From: Ferrovibrio sp. | GTDB taxonomy: Bacteria > Pseudomonadota > Alphaproteobacteria > Ferrovibrionales > Ferrovibrionaceae | Reading direction: 5' to 3' | Assembly: GCF_025869515.1 (NCBI RefSeq) | Contig: NZ_JAOZVR010000052.1 | Coordinates: 41,032-105,031, forward strand | Length of the DNA stretch: 64,000 nucleotides | Part shown: in pieces, positions 7,342-16,225 of the stretch | Position numbering within the stretch: position 1 is the first letter of the stretch | Layout: every line of letters begins with the position of its first letter | Translations under genes and position numbers: made by a program | Notes under the pieces: generated by a model | Databases searched by the model: none | The model's input: the letters and a program-made list of their open reading frames with translations, nothing else | Told to the model about the DNA's origin: nothing

Positions 7342-8691
7342 ATGGCAGCCAAACTGCATGCCGATCCGGATGACCGGGCGATGGAGGCAGGATCGAAGCC
7401 AGGCCTGCTCAAGCGCCTGTTCGGCGGCAGGAAAAAGAAACCCGCCGCCGGCGAAATGAATGGCGGCAGCGACGACATGTTGGCCGGAGACGGCATGCTT
7501 GCTGTCGATGAAGATGCCGACCTGATCCAGACCATCACCGGCGAAGACCAGATGCCGCCGGAGCCGCCGCGCCGCCGCGGTATGAAGCACCGGATCACGA
7601 CCTTTTTCCGCATCATCGGCCTGATCCTGTGGCCACCCTTCCTGCGCGGCGACCTGCGCACGGTGAACCGCCGGCTGCTGATGGCCGCCTGGACAATCGT
7701 GCTGTTTGCACTCGCCGCCGGCGGCGGCTGGCTGGTCACCACCGGCGAGAAGCTCGCCTTCCTGCCTGGCTCGGAAGTCGTGATCGGCGTCGGTCGCCTG
7801 GTATTGCCGCCCGAAGCGCGGCTGGCACAGGACCAGAAGGCCAGCACCGCAGCGCCGCCGCCTGTCGTCGGCCGGTTGCCCAGCGGCCTGCTGGTGGCGC
7901 CAGACCCGACCCTGGCGGAACCGACCCCGCGCGGCCTGATCCCCAAGATCGGCGCCGACGGACGGCAGCCCTGGAGCGCCTATGCGCGCCCCTTTGACGA
8001 ACCGGCGACACGGCCGCGACTGGCTATCGTGCTGCATGACATGGGCCTGAACGCGCAGCTCACCATGCTGGCCGCCGAACGGCTGCCGCCGGCGATCAGC
8101 TTTGCCTTCAGCCCCTATGCGCCCGATCTGGCCGTTCAGGTGGATATGGCGCGCACCGCAGGGCATGAGGTGCTGCTCGGACTGCCGATGGAACCATTCG
8201 ATTATCCGGCCAGCGATCCCGGCCCCTATACCCTGCTGACATCGCTGAGCGAGCAGGAGAATACGCGGCGGCTCGACTGGGTGCTGGCACGCGCGCCCGG
8301 CTATATCGGCTTCAGCAACCTGATGGGCGGCAAATACACCTCATCGCCCGAGCACATGCGCATCATCGCCACCAGGCTGAAGCAGCGCGGCCTGATGTTC
8401 GTCGATGCGCGCACGGCACCGCGCAGCGTGGCGGCGCGTATCGTGCGCGAGGCCGGCGGCGTCTATGCCTTCGTCAACCGCCAGATCGACGCCCAGCCGA
8501 CTGCGCAACTGATCGATGCGCGGCTGGAAGAGCTGGAACGCACGGCGCGCAGCAGCGGCATCGCCATCGGTGGTGCCCTGCCCTATCCCGTCACGCTCGA
8601 CCGGCTGCTCGCCTGGAGCAGCGGGCTGGAAGCCAAGGGGATTGCGCTGGCGCCGGTCTCTGCCATCGCCAATCGCCAGACGCCGGAGTAA
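7342..8691 (+). CDS. Divergent polysaccharide deacetylase family protein (DUF610/YibQ-like)
   Basis: A 449-residue protein with a cytoplasmic basic N-terminus, one transmembrane helix at about 113-133 and an exported C-terminal domain (about 225-445) of the divergent polysaccharide deacetylase family. Visible family stretches are RLAIVLHDMGLN, FAFSPYAPDL, EVLLGLPMEPFDYP, PGYIGFSNLMGGKYTS and GLMFVDARTAP. The first conserved acidic pair is HD here, where many relatives have DD. Its biochemical activity is not established. It lies between ctpA and rppH, its usual place in alphaproteobacteria, which supports a cell-wall role. The ATG at 7342 starts 41 nt after ctpA. Confidence 0.88.
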   Translation: MAAKLHADPDDRAMEAGSKPGLLKRLFGGRKKKPAAGEMNGGSDDMLAGDGMLAVDEDADLIQTITGEDQMPPEPPRRRGMKHRITTFFRIIGLILWPPFLRGDLRTVNRRLLMAAWTIVLFALAAGGGWLVTTGEKLAFLPGSEVVIGVGRLVLPPEARLAQDQKASTAAPPPVVGRLPSGLLVAPDPTLAEPTPRGLIPKIGADGRQPWSAYARPFDEPATRPRLAIVLHDMGLNAQLTMLAAERLPPAISFAFSPYAPDLAVQVDMARTAGHEVLLGLPMEPFDYPASDPGPYTLLTSLSEQENTRRLDWVLARAPGYIGFSNLMGGKYTSSPEHMRIIATRLKQRGLMFVDARTAPRSVAARIVREAGGVYAFVNRQIDAQPTAQLIDARLEELERTARSSGIAIGGALPYPVTLDRLLAWSSGLEAKGIALAPVSAIANRQTPE

Positions 8692-8701
8692 AGGGTTCAT
8701 C

Positions 8702-9193
8702 ATGACGAGTGCAGCCGACAGCGACGCGCGGCCCTATCGCGATGGCGTGGGCGTTGCTCTACTTAATGCCGATGACATGGTTTTCGTCGGTCAGCGCATC
8801 GACCAGACCGCCGAAGCCTGGCAGATGCCGCAGGGCGGCATCGATCCCGGCGAAGACCCGCTGCAGGCCGCCCTGCGCGAGATGGAGGAAGAAATCGGCG
8901 TGCCGGCGACTCTGGCCGAGGTGATCGCGGAAAGCCGCGGCTGGCTCAGCTATGATCTGCCGCGCGACCTGGCCGACAAGGTGTGGAAGGGCAAATACCG
9001 CGGCCAGCGTCAGAAATGGTATCTGGCACGTTTCAAGGGCCGTGACAGCGACATCAACATCCAGACCGCGCATCCGGAATTCAACCAGTGGCGCTGGCTG
9101 CCGTTCCGGCAGCTGCCAGAGATGATCGTGCCGTTCAAACGGCCGATCTATGAGCTGATCGTCGCCGAATTCGCCGACCGCGTCCGCACCTGA
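8702..9193 (+). CDS. rppH: RNA pyrophosphohydrolase RppH (Nudix)
   Basis: A 163-residue cytosolic Nudix hydrolase that removes pyrophosphate from the 5' end of mRNAs and so licenses 5'-end-dependent decay. The Nudix box runs from GGIDPGEDP at residue 45 to REMEEEIGV at 67 with all catalytic glutamates in place. Further family signatures are AWQMPQGG, KYRGQRQKWYLARF and EFNQWRWLPFRQLP. The ATG at 8702 was chosen because it gives the conserved short N-terminus PYRDGVGVALLN. It lies 10 nt after the DUF610 stop, so it is the last gene of the envelope operon. Confidence 0.96.
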   Translation: MTSAADSDARPYRDGVGVALLNADDMVFVGQRIDQTAEAWQMPQGGIDPGEDPLQAALREMEEEIGVPATLAEVIAESRGWLSYDLPRDLADKVWKGKYRGQRQKWYLARFKGRDSDINIQTAHPEFNQWRWLPFRQLPEMIVPFKRPIYELIVAEFADRVRT

Positions 9194-9209
9194 AGCCGGG
9201 AAAGCATCA

Positions 9210-10010
9210 ATGAACAAAGGCGACATCCTGCTGCTGCATGGAGCCTTTGTCGGTGGCTGGGTATTCGAGCGGCTGCGCGGCGAACTGAACCGGCGCGGCT
9301 GGCGCACGCATGCGCCCGACCTGCCCTTCCATGGCAGCGAATTCGCCGCCGCGCCGCCGCATCCCGATCTGGCGCGCCAGGGCCTGGCCGACTATCGCAA
9401 TGCCATGGCCGCCGAGATCCATCGCATCACCCGGTCTTCGTCGCTGGCTTCGCATCCGGCGCCGGTGCTGATCGGCCACTCGCTCGGCGGCCTGCTGGCG
9501 CAGCAGCTGGCGGCACAGAATCTGGCCTGCGCCGCCGTGCTGCTGGCGCCGGTGGCGCCATGGGGCACGCTGCCGCACAGCAAATGGGAGCTGGAAACCG
9601 TTGCCGGACTGCTGAAGGCCGGCAGTCTCACGCGCAAAGGCCTATCACCCGATTTCGAGATTGCGGCGCATTACTCGATGGATCGCATCCCGCCGGCGCT
9701 GCAGCGCGACATCTTCGCCCGCATGGTGCCGGAATCGGGCCGCGTGCTGTTCGAGACCCTGCTGTGGTGGCTCGACTGGCATGCCGCCAGCCATGTTGCG
9801 GCCCATCGCATCCAGGTACCGCTGCTGGTGATCGGCGGCAGCGACGACAAGGTGACGCCGGCAGCCACCTGCCGCGCGGTGGCGCGGCAGTATCCCGGCC
9901 GCGCCGTGTTTCGCGAGATTCCCGATCTGAGCCACATCATCTTCGGCGAACCGAAGGAAGACGAAGTGATCGCTCTGGTCGCCGACTGGCTGGATGACCA
10001 CGCCCAGTGA
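9210..10010 (+). CDS. Alpha/beta hydrolase
   Basis: A 266-residue cytosolic alpha/beta-hydrolase-fold protein. The full triad can be seen: nucleophile Ser91 in GHSLGG, Asp in GGSDDKVTP near 212, and His in DLSHIIFG near 243. The oxyanion HG dipeptide is LLLHGAF near residue 10. Substrate is unknown; the fold covers esterases, lipases and lactonases. It starts 16 nt after rppH on the same strand, so it may be co-transcribed, but it is not part of the conserved block and is probably lineage-specific. Confidence 0.85.
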   Translation: MNKGDILLLHGAFVGGWVFERLRGELNRRGWRTHAPDLPFHGSEFAAAPPHPDLARQGLADYRNAMAAEIHRITRSSSLASHPAPVLIGHSLGGLLAQQLAAQNLACAAVLLAPVAPWGTLPHSKWELETVAGLLKAGSLTRKGLSPDFEIAAHYSMDRIPPALQRDIFARMVPESGRVLFETLLWWLDWHAASHVAAHRIQVPLLVIGGSDDKVTPAATCRAVARQYPGRAVFREIPDLSHIIFGEPKEDEVIALVADWLDDHAQ

Positions 10011-10032
10011 GGCGGCAGGTCCGGTGACGCAG

Positions 10033-10593
10033 TCAGCCCGGTGGGGTCTCCACCGGCACGCCGCAGCCCAGAACGATATTCACCGTTTCGCCATCCGTGG
10101 ATAACGGCAGCAGAACAGCCTGGAAGCGGCGGCGCTGATCGCCGACCAGATAGTCGTAGGACAGCGTGCGCATCTGGCCATCGGTCACGACACCGCGATA
10201 CAGCGCCAGCAATTCGTCGCGGAAACCGACATTGGCGATATCCTCCAGCCAATGTCCGGTCAGGTCGCCGCCGTGATAAAAGACGAATTCGGTACCGAAC
10301 AACCGATAGCGGAACCGCATGCCGCCCTCGGTATCGCGCACCACGTCCACCATCAGCAGGTATCCGAGCAGGGCTTTCAGTTCGAGCGGATCGAAATCGG
10401 CGCGCGCCGGGTAGCGGCGTCCGCGCCGCTTGTTTGCCCAATATCCGGCAAGGCCGACCAGCCTGGCATCCAGATCGGATTCGGCGACCGGCGTTATGTG
10501 CCGTATTCCTGATTGAGCGCTTCGCCCCATGGATACAAGCCTAGCCTGATCGCCGAAATCGGCAACAGGCTTTGACGTCGCAACGGCCTGCAA
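10033..10593 (-). CDS. PAS_5-type PAS domain protein (copy 1)
   Basis: A 186-residue protein made almost entirely of one PAS_5-type domain: DPLELKALLGYLLMVDV, then MRFRYRLFGTEFVFYHGGDLTGHWLEDI, and a C-terminal FQAVLLPLSTDG. No output domain, membrane segment or signal peptide is visible. Such stand-alone PAS proteins are abundant in Rhodospirillales and presumably sense small ligands or bind partner proteins; no function is proven. It lies 14 nt downstream of a close paralog (10608-11102), so the two are a tandem duplicate, probably co-transcribed. Confidence 0.75.
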   Translation of the reverse strand: MQAVATSKPVADFGDQARLVSMGRSAQSGIRHITPVAESDLDARLVGLAGYWANKRRGRRYPARADFDPLELKALLGYLLMVDVVRDTEGGMRFRYRLFGTEFVFYHGGDLTGHWLEDIANVGFRDELLALYRGVVTDGQMRTLSYDYLVGDQRRRFQAVLLPLSTDGETVNIVLGCGVPVETPPG

Positions 10594-10607
10594 CCGGTCG
10601 CCGGCGC

Positions 10608-11102
10608 TTAGTATATCGCGACGGGTAGGCCGCTGCTGAGGATCATGTCGATGCCCCGGCCGTCGCTGGCGAGCGGCAGGATCACCGCCTGGAAGCGATG
10701 CCGCCGGCTGTCCAGCATATAATCATAAGACAGCATCGGGGTTGCGGCAGTGGCGACGACATGATTGTAAAGGCCGACCAGCTGCTGGCGATAGACCGCA
10801 TTGCCGATCTCGTCGACCCAGCGCCCGGTCAGGTCGCCGCCATGATAGAAGATGAACTCGGTCCCGAACAGCCGATAGCGGAACCGCTGCTGTCCATCAG
10901 GCTGCGGCACCACATCGATCAGATTGATATTGCCGAGCAGGCTGCGCAGGTCGAGCGGATCGATATCGGCTCGCGACGGTAACCGCCCGACGCGACATTT
11001 GTCACGCCAGTATTGCAGCAGGTTCTGGAGACGGGGATCGAGCTCCGATTCCGGAATCGGGCCCTGCGGTGGCGGTGTCGACGGAGCGACCGTTTCAATC
11101 AT
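10608..11102 (-). CDS. PAS_5-type PAS domain protein (copy 2)
   Basis: A 164-residue stand-alone PAS_5 protein, first gene of the pair with 10033-10593. The shared core is RFRYRLFGTEFIFYHGGDLT, followed by LSYDYMLDSRRHRFQAVILP. The Pro-rich first 15 residues differ from the paralog. Copy 1 ends in GCGVPVETP and this one in SSGLPVAIY, and both differ from the second PAS_5 pair at 20405-21550, which ends in ACQIFA. The duplication therefore seems to have happened separately at each locus. Role unknown. Confidence 0.75.
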   Translation of the reverse strand: MIETVAPSTPPPQGPIPESELDPRLQNLLQYWRDKCRVGRLPSRADIDPLDLRSLLGNINLIDVVPQPDGQQRFRYRLFGTEFIFYHGGDLTGRWVDEIGNAVYRQQLVGLYNHVVATAATPMLSYDYMLDSRRHRFQAVILPLASDGRGIDMILSSGLPVAIY

Positions 11103-11180
11103 GCCGCATCATTCTAGGCTCATGGGCGGCGCTGGCAATGTCGAAACGAAATAATGTCGACTCGCGGTCAGGACAAACGG

Positions 11181-12005
11181 CTAAACCGCCGCCAGGGCCA
11201 GGCGTTTCTGGCGCCACTGCAGCATGCGCCAGACCAGCGCGGCGAAGCCGCGGCTGAACACGCCCTGGGGATCGAGGCCGCAGGCCTTCAGCGCCATGCT
11301 CAGGCCGCGCTGGATATGACCGAAGCGGTAGACCTTGCTGGCGCGCAACTCGTAGGCCGCGCTCTGCTGTTCGCGATCGTAGCTGCCTTCGCAGCCGTTG
11401 CCGCACCAGTAGGCCATCGCCAGCTCATCGTCACTGGCCTCCTGCATGCGGCCCAGCGCGATGGCAAGCCGGCGCAGGCGACCCATCGGACGGGTCTTCT
11501 GATAGCGCTGCAGATGATCGTAAAACAGTTTGTAATGGCGGAATTCATCGGCGGCGATCTTGCCGGCCACGATTTTCAGCACCGGTTCGTCGGTGGCGTC
11601 GCGGATCGCACTGTAAAAGCTGGACGTGCCGCATTCGACCACGCAGCGGGCCACCAGTTCGCCATTGCGACTGCCGCGCACCGAGGCCGTCGCCTCCAGC
11701 GGCAGGCGATAACCTTCGGTGAAACGCCGCATCGCCAGATCCGGGTCGAAGACCGGATCGGCCAGCCGGGCCCAGCGTGCCAGCGCGGCGCCATGCTGCC
11801 GCTCCTCAATGCCCCATTGCCGCACCACGGCGCAGAATTCGGCATCGTCGGCGAAAACGTTGCAGAGATAAGTGACGTAATCGTCGGCGTTATGCTCAAC
11901 CAGGGCAGCGGCCTTCACGGCACGCAGCAGCTCGGGATCGACCCGGGCGGGGTTGAAGGCATCCCACGGAATATCGTCGAGCGTCCAGGAACCGGCCATG
12001 TCCAT
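11181..12005 (-). CDS. Di-iron ferritin-like protein resembling acyl-ACP desaturases
   Basis: A 274-residue helical protein with the six-ligand di-iron pattern of the ferritin-like superfamily: E37, E68xxH71 (in WGIEERQHG), E124, and E154xxH157 (in ADEFRHYKLF). WGIEERQHG is close to the EENRHG signature of soluble acyl-ACP desaturases, and the spacing also fits. The protein is shorter than plant desaturases (~360 residues), so substrate and reaction are uncertain; desaturase, N-oxygenase and peroxidase roles are all possible. No ferredoxin or acyl carrier protein gene is adjacent. It is divergent from arsC. Confidence 0.7.
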   Translation of the reverse strand: MDMAGSWTLDDIPWDAFNPARVDPELLRAVKAAALVEHNADDYVTYLCNVFADDAEFCAVVRQWGIEERQHGAALARWARLADPVFDPDLAMRRFTEGYRLPLEATASVRGSRNGELVARCVVECGTSSFYSAIRDATDEPVLKIVAGKIAADEFRHYKLFYDHLQRYQKTRPMGRLRRLAIALGRMQEASDDELAMAYWCGNGCEGSYDREQQSAAYELRASKVYRFGHIQRGLSMALKACGLDPQGVFSRGFAALVWRMLQWRQKRLALAAV

Positions 12006-12109
12006 CTATTTAGCCATCGGTCATAAAATTGCAACTCTTGTAGTGTCGCGCTAAGTACCGGTTAATACGCCATTCTTGGCGAAAATACGGCGACACAACG
12101 GTGACTTTC

Positions 12110-12451
12110 ATGGCCGACGGCATCCTCTATCACAATCCGCGCTGCTCCAAATCGCGCCAGGCGCTGGCCATCCTCAAGGCCAGCGGACTGGAGCCGCAGA
12201 TTGTCGAATACCTGAAAACCCCGCCCGATGCGGTCACCCTGCAGCGCCTGCTCGGCCAGCTTGGCCTGAAGGCAAAAGACGTGCTGCGCGCAAAGGAAGC
12301 CGTGGCGGCCGGCATCGACCCCGACGCCAGCGAGGGCGTCCTGATCGCCGGTCTGGCCGCCCACCCCGAAGCGCTCGAACGGCCGATTTTCGTGCGTAAG
12401 GGCAAGGCCGTGCTCGGGCGTCCGCCGGAAAAGGTGCTGGAAATTCTTTAG
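12110..12451 (+). CDS. arsC: Arsenate reductase, ArsC/Spx-like (glutaredoxin-dependent type)
   Basis: A 113-residue thioredoxin-fold protein of the ArsC family. The active-site Cys12 lies in YHNPRCSKSR, and the C-terminal ERPIFVRKGKAVLGRPPEKV holds the conserved RP-loop residues that help bind arsenate. The family reduces arsenate to arsenite using glutathione and glutaredoxin. Some members have other roles, and no ars regulator, ArsB or ACR3 is nearby, so arsenic resistance is inferred from family only. The ATG at 12110 is preferred over an in-frame GTG at 12101. Confidence 0.88.
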   Translation: MADGILYHNPRCSKSRQALAILKASGLEPQIVEYLKTPPDAVTLQRLLGQLGLKAKDVLRAKEAVAAGIDPDASEGVLIAGLAAHPEALERPIFVRKGKAVLGRPPEKVLEIL

Positions 12452-12517
12452 TCCGCTGGCCTTGGCTCAAGCCGCGCGCTAGGTTTGTCAGCATACAAAC
12501 GGAAGCGCCCCCTCGCC

Positions 12518-13441
12518 ATGACCGATAAATCGATCGATGCGCCCGCCCCGGCGGTTGCAGCTGCCAGCGGCATTTCCGCCTATTCGCTTGGCCTGCTGGC
12601 GCTGCTGACCTTCTTCTGGGGCATCAACTGGCCGATCATGAAGATCGCTCTCGCGGAAATGCCGGTCTTCACCTTCCGTGCGCTGTGCCTGGGAGGCGGC
12701 GCCATCGGCCTGTTCGCCATCGCGCTGCTGAAACGTATGCCGCTTGGCATTCCGCGCGGCCATGTCTGGCATCTGGTGTGGATCAGCCTGTTCAACATCA
12801 CCGGCTGGAATGTCTTCGTGCTCTACGGCCTGTCGATGCTGCCGGCTGGGCGCACCACCATTCTCGCCTTCACCATGCCGCTGTGGCTGATCCCGATGAG
12901 CGTGCTGCTGCTGCATGAGCGGCTGACCGGCTGGAAGCTGGCGGGCCTGGGCATCGGCCTCACCGGCCTGATCGTGCTGGTGGGCGGTGAATGGGAAGCG
13001 ATGGCGGCGGCACCGCTCGGCGTGCTGCTGGTGCTGGCGGCCGCGGTATGCTGGGCGATCGGCACCATGCTGACCAAGCTGTGGCTGGTGCCGATGACGG
13101 CGGTGCCCTTCGTCGGCTGGCAGATGGTGCTGGGCGGCATCCCGATCTTCGTTCTGGCGCCGCTGCTGGAATTCGACCGCTGGTATATCTATTCCTTCTG
13201 GCCGTGGATGGCGGCGCTCTACAACGCCACGGTCTGCTTCGTCTTCTGTTATTGGGCCTGGAATGTGCTGGTGCGCGTGCTGCCGGCCGGCATCAGCGGG
13301 CTTTCGACGCTGATGATCCCGGTCGTGGGCGTGTTTTCCTCCATGCTGATGCTGGGCGAGCAGCCGCGCTGGCCGGAATTCGCCGCATTGGCGCTGGTTG
13401 CCGTCGCACTCGGGATGATCCTCAAGCCGGCGCGGTCTTAA
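12518..13441 (+). CDS. EamA/DMT-family permease
   Basis: A 307-residue inner-membrane protein with ten predicted helices arranged as two EamA repeats (about residues 22-150 and 165-300). The first repeat starts with LALLTFFWGINWPIMK and the second with GVLLVLAAAVCWAIGTMLTK, both typical of drug/metabolite transporters. The family exports metabolites such as amino acids, but the substrate cannot be read from sequence. ATG 12518 is preferred over an upstream in-frame TTG at 12485. It is convergent with the formate dehydrogenase operon, with 21 nt between the stops. Confidence 0.88.
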   Translation: MTDKSIDAPAPAVAAASGISAYSLGLLALLTFFWGINWPIMKIALAEMPVFTFRALCLGGGAIGLFAIALLKRMPLGIPRGHVWHLVWISLFNITGWNVFVLYGLSMLPAGRTTILAFTMPLWLIPMSVLLLHERLTGWKLAGLGIGLTGLIVLVGGEWEAMAAAPLGVLLVLAAAVCWAIGTMLTKLWLVPMTAVPFVGWQMVLGGIPIFVLAPLLEFDRWYIYSFWPWMAALYNATVCFVFCYWAWNVLVRVLPAGISGLSTLMIPVVGVFSSMLMLGEQPRWPEFAALALVAVALGMILKPARS

Positions 13442-13462
13442 TCAAAGACTGGCGGCTGTCGC

Positions 13463-16225
13463 CTACTCGGCCGCCTCGGTTGCGCGCACGGCTTCAACCC
13501 TCGCCGCACAGAACTTGAATTCCGGAATCTTGCCGAAGGGATCGAGCTGCGGGTTGGTCAGCAGGTTGGCCGCTGCCTCGAAGAAGGCAAAGGGGATGAA
13601 TACCATGCCCTCGGCCACGTCGCGGTCGATGCGGCATTTCAACTCAATGGCGCCGCGCCGGGTGGAGACGCGGATATGCTGGCCGGCGGCCACGCCGAGC
13701 CTGCCGGCATCGCGCGGATGCAGCATGGCAATCGCCTCGGGTTCCAGCGCATCGAGCTGGCTGGCGCGGCGCGTCATCGCACCGGTATGCCAGTGTTCCA
13801 GCAGGCGGCCAGTGGACAACACCATCGGATACTGCGCGTCGGGCAGTTCGGCCGGCGGCGACACCTTCGTCGTCACGATGCGGGCGCGGCCCGACGCCGT
13901 GGGGAAACCGTCACCGAAAATGATCTCCTGCCCGTGCGGATAGGTGACGGCACCTTCGCTTTCCAGCCGGTCCCAGGTGATGCCGGCAAGCGAGGGCATC
14001 AGGGAGGCCATCTCGGCATAGACATCCTTCGGATGCGCGTAAAGCCAGTTCAACCCCATGCGCTGCGCGATCGCCTGCACCAGCTGCCAGTCCTGTCGTG
14101 CCTCGCCAGGCGGATGTAAAGCGGCCCGGCCGATCTGCACGCGGCGGTCGGTGTTGGTGAAGCTGCCGTCCTTTTCGGCGAAGGCCGAAGCCGGCAGGAT
14201 CACATCGGCATGGAAAGCGGTCTCGGTGAGGAAGATATCCTGCACCACCAGATGATCGAGTTTGGCCAGCGCCTCGCGCGCATGCGTGGCGTCGGGGTCC
14301 GACATGGCCGGATTCTCACCCATGATATACATGGCACGGATCTCGCCCTGCAGGATGGCCGTCATGATCTCGACCACCGTGAGGCCGCGTTTCGGCGCGA
14401 TATGCGCACTCACCGGGCCCGGACCCCAGACCGCCTCGAAAGCCGCGCGCTTCGCCACGTCTTCCACCGACTGGTAGTCCGGCAGCACCATGGGGATGAG
14501 GCCCGCATCCGAAGCCCCCTGAACATTATTCTGGCCGCGCAGGGGATGCAGGCCGGTGCCGGGCCTGCCGACCTGGCCGGTGATCAGGCCCAATGCGATC
14601 AGGCAGCGGGCATTATCAGTGCCATGCACATGCTGCGACACGCCCATGCCCCAGAAGATCAGCGAGGCTTTCGAGGTGGCATACATCCGTGCCACGTCAC
14701 GCAGCACATCGGGTGCGATGCCGCAGAGCGGGGACATCGCTTCCGGTGTCGCGTCCTTCACGGCCAGTTCCAGGTCGGGGAAGCCGTCGACGAAACGCTG
14801 GATATAGGCCGGATCGGTCAGGCCTTCGGTGATGATGACGTTAAGCAGTGCATTGAGCAGCGCCACATCGGAGCCCGGCTTGAAGCGCAGATGGTGGGTG
14901 GCGAATCTGGTCAACGCCTGGCCGCGCGGATCCATCACGATCAGGCGCGCGCCATTCTGCCGCACGGCATTCTTGATGAAGGTCGCCGCCACCGGATGAT
15001 TGATGGCGGGATTGGCGCCGATCACGATGATGACCTCGGCATCCATGGCGGCCGCGAACGGCGCGGTGACGGCGGCCGAGCCGACGCCTTCCATTAAAGC
15101 CGCCACCGAAGAGGCGTGGCACAGCCGGGTGCAGTGATCGACATTGTTGGTGCCGAAGCCCATGCGCACCAGCTTCTGGAACAGATAGGCTTCCTCGTTC
15201 GAACCCTTGGCCGAGCCGAAGCCGGCCATCGCCTGCGGACCCACGCTGTCGCGCACTTTCACCAGGCCGGCGGCCGCGCGTTCCAGCGCCTCGTCCCAGC
15301 TCGCTTCGCGGAAATGCGTATACGGGTTGGCCGGATCGACGATATCCTCGCCCTGCTTGGGCACGCCATCCTTGCGGATCAGCGGCCGGGTCAGACGATG
15401 CGGATGGTTGATGTAGTCGAAGCCGAAGCGGCCCTTGACGCAAAGCCGGCCGCGATTGGCCGGGCCATCCTTGCCGGTGACATACTGGATCCTGTCATCC
15501 TTGACGTGATAGGTGAGCTGGCAGCCGACCCCGCAGAAGGGGCACAGGCTGTCGACCGCCGTAGTGGCCTTCTCGACAGCATGGTTATGTTCATCCACCA
15601 GAGTGGCCGGCAGCAGCGCGCCGGTCGGGCAGGCCTGCACGCATTCACCGCAGGCCACGCAGGTGCTGTTGCCCATCGGGTCATTGAAATCGAACACGAT
15701 CTCGCTGTGATGGCTGCGAAACGCCATGCCGATCACGTCGTTGCCTTGCACCTCGCGGCAGGCCCGCACACAGAGATTGCACTGGATGCAGGCATCCAGA
15801 TTGACCGCCATGGCGCCATGGCTGCGGTCCGATGCCGGCTGATGATCGCGCGCCGGGAAGCGGCTTGCGGTGACATTCAGCGCCTCGGCCCAGTGCCAGA
15901 ATTTCGAGTCCGGATCATGCGTGTCGGTGCGTTTCGGCTGATCGGCAACCAACAGCTCCAGCACCAGCTTGCGCGCCGTGGCGGCCCGCTCGCTGGCGGA
16001 GACCACTTTCATGCCCTCGGTCGGCGCGCGCTTGCAGCTCGGCGCCAGCACGCGCTCGCCCTCGATCTCCACCATGCAGGCACGGCAGTTGCCGTCGGCG
16101 CGGTAGCCCGGCTGCGGCGTGTAGCACAGATGCGGGATATCGGTGCCAAGACGCTTCGCCACCTGCCAGATGGTCTCGCCCGGCTGAGCCTCGACCGGTT
16201 TTCCGTCGAGATGGAAGCGGATCAT
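13463..16225 (-). CDS. fdsA: NAD-dependent formate dehydrogenase, molybdopterin alpha subunit
   Basis: A 920-residue catalytic subunit oxidising formate to CO2. From the N-terminus it has a NuoG-like [2Fe-2S] domain (GNCRACMVE, with SCKR further on), a His/Cys cluster region, two [4Fe-4S] motifs (CIQCNLCVRAC and CVACGECVQACPTGA, about 145-205), then the Mo-bisMGD domain starting at CPFCGVGCQLTY (~230). The Mo ligand is a cysteine in DHCTRLCHASS, so this is not a selenoprotein. The C-terminal guanine-dinucleotide-binding domain (PMVLSTGRLLEHWH) is intact. Its ATG overlaps the stop of the fused beta subunit by 4 nt. fdhD and a delta subunit are absent nearby. Confidence 0.95.
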   Translation of the reverse strand: MIRFHLDGKPVEAQPGETIWQVAKRLGTDIPHLCYTPQPGYRADGNCRACMVEIEGERVLAPSCKRAPTEGMKVVSASERAATARKLVLELLVADQPKRTDTHDPDSKFWHWAEALNVTASRFPARDHQPASDRSHGAMAVNLDACIQCNLCVRACREVQGNDVIGMAFRSHHSEIVFDFNDPMGNSTCVACGECVQACPTGALLPATLVDEHNHAVEKATTAVDSLCPFCGVGCQLTYHVKDDRIQYVTGKDGPANRGRLCVKGRFGFDYINHPHRLTRPLIRKDGVPKQGEDIVDPANPYTHFREASWDEALERAAAGLVKVRDSVGPQAMAGFGSAKGSNEEAYLFQKLVRMGFGTNNVDHCTRLCHASSVAALMEGVGSAAVTAPFAAAMDAEVIIVIGANPAINHPVAATFIKNAVRQNGARLIVMDPRGQALTRFATHHLRFKPGSDVALLNALLNVIITEGLTDPAYIQRFVDGFPDLELAVKDATPEAMSPLCGIAPDVLRDVARMYATSKASLIFWGMGVSQHVHGTDNARCLIALGLITGQVGRPGTGLHPLRGQNNVQGASDAGLIPMVLPDYQSVEDVAKRAAFEAVWGPGPVSAHIAPKRGLTVVEIMTAILQGEIRAMYIMGENPAMSDPDATHAREALAKLDHLVVQDIFLTETAFHADVILPASAFAEKDGSFTNTDRRVQIGRAALHPPGEARQDWQLVQAIAQRMGLNWLYAHPKDVYAEMASLMPSLAGITWDRLESEGAVTYPHGQEIIFGDGFPTASGRARIVTTKVSPPAELPDAQYPMVLSTGRLLEHWHTGAMTRRASQLDALEPEAIAMLHPRDAGRLGVAAGQHIRVSTRRGAIELKCRIDRDVAEGMVFIPFAFFEAAANLLTNPQLDPFGKIPEFKFCAARVEAVRATEAAE

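Noticed and set aside
12101-12110. GTG start for arsC at 12101
   Set aside because: The ATG at 12110 gives the usual short N-terminus before the NPRCSKSR active site; the GTG only adds three residues.
13463-16225. Selenocysteine in the formate dehydrogenase alpha subunit
   Set aside because: The Mo-ligand position is a normal cysteine codon and there is no in-frame TGA.
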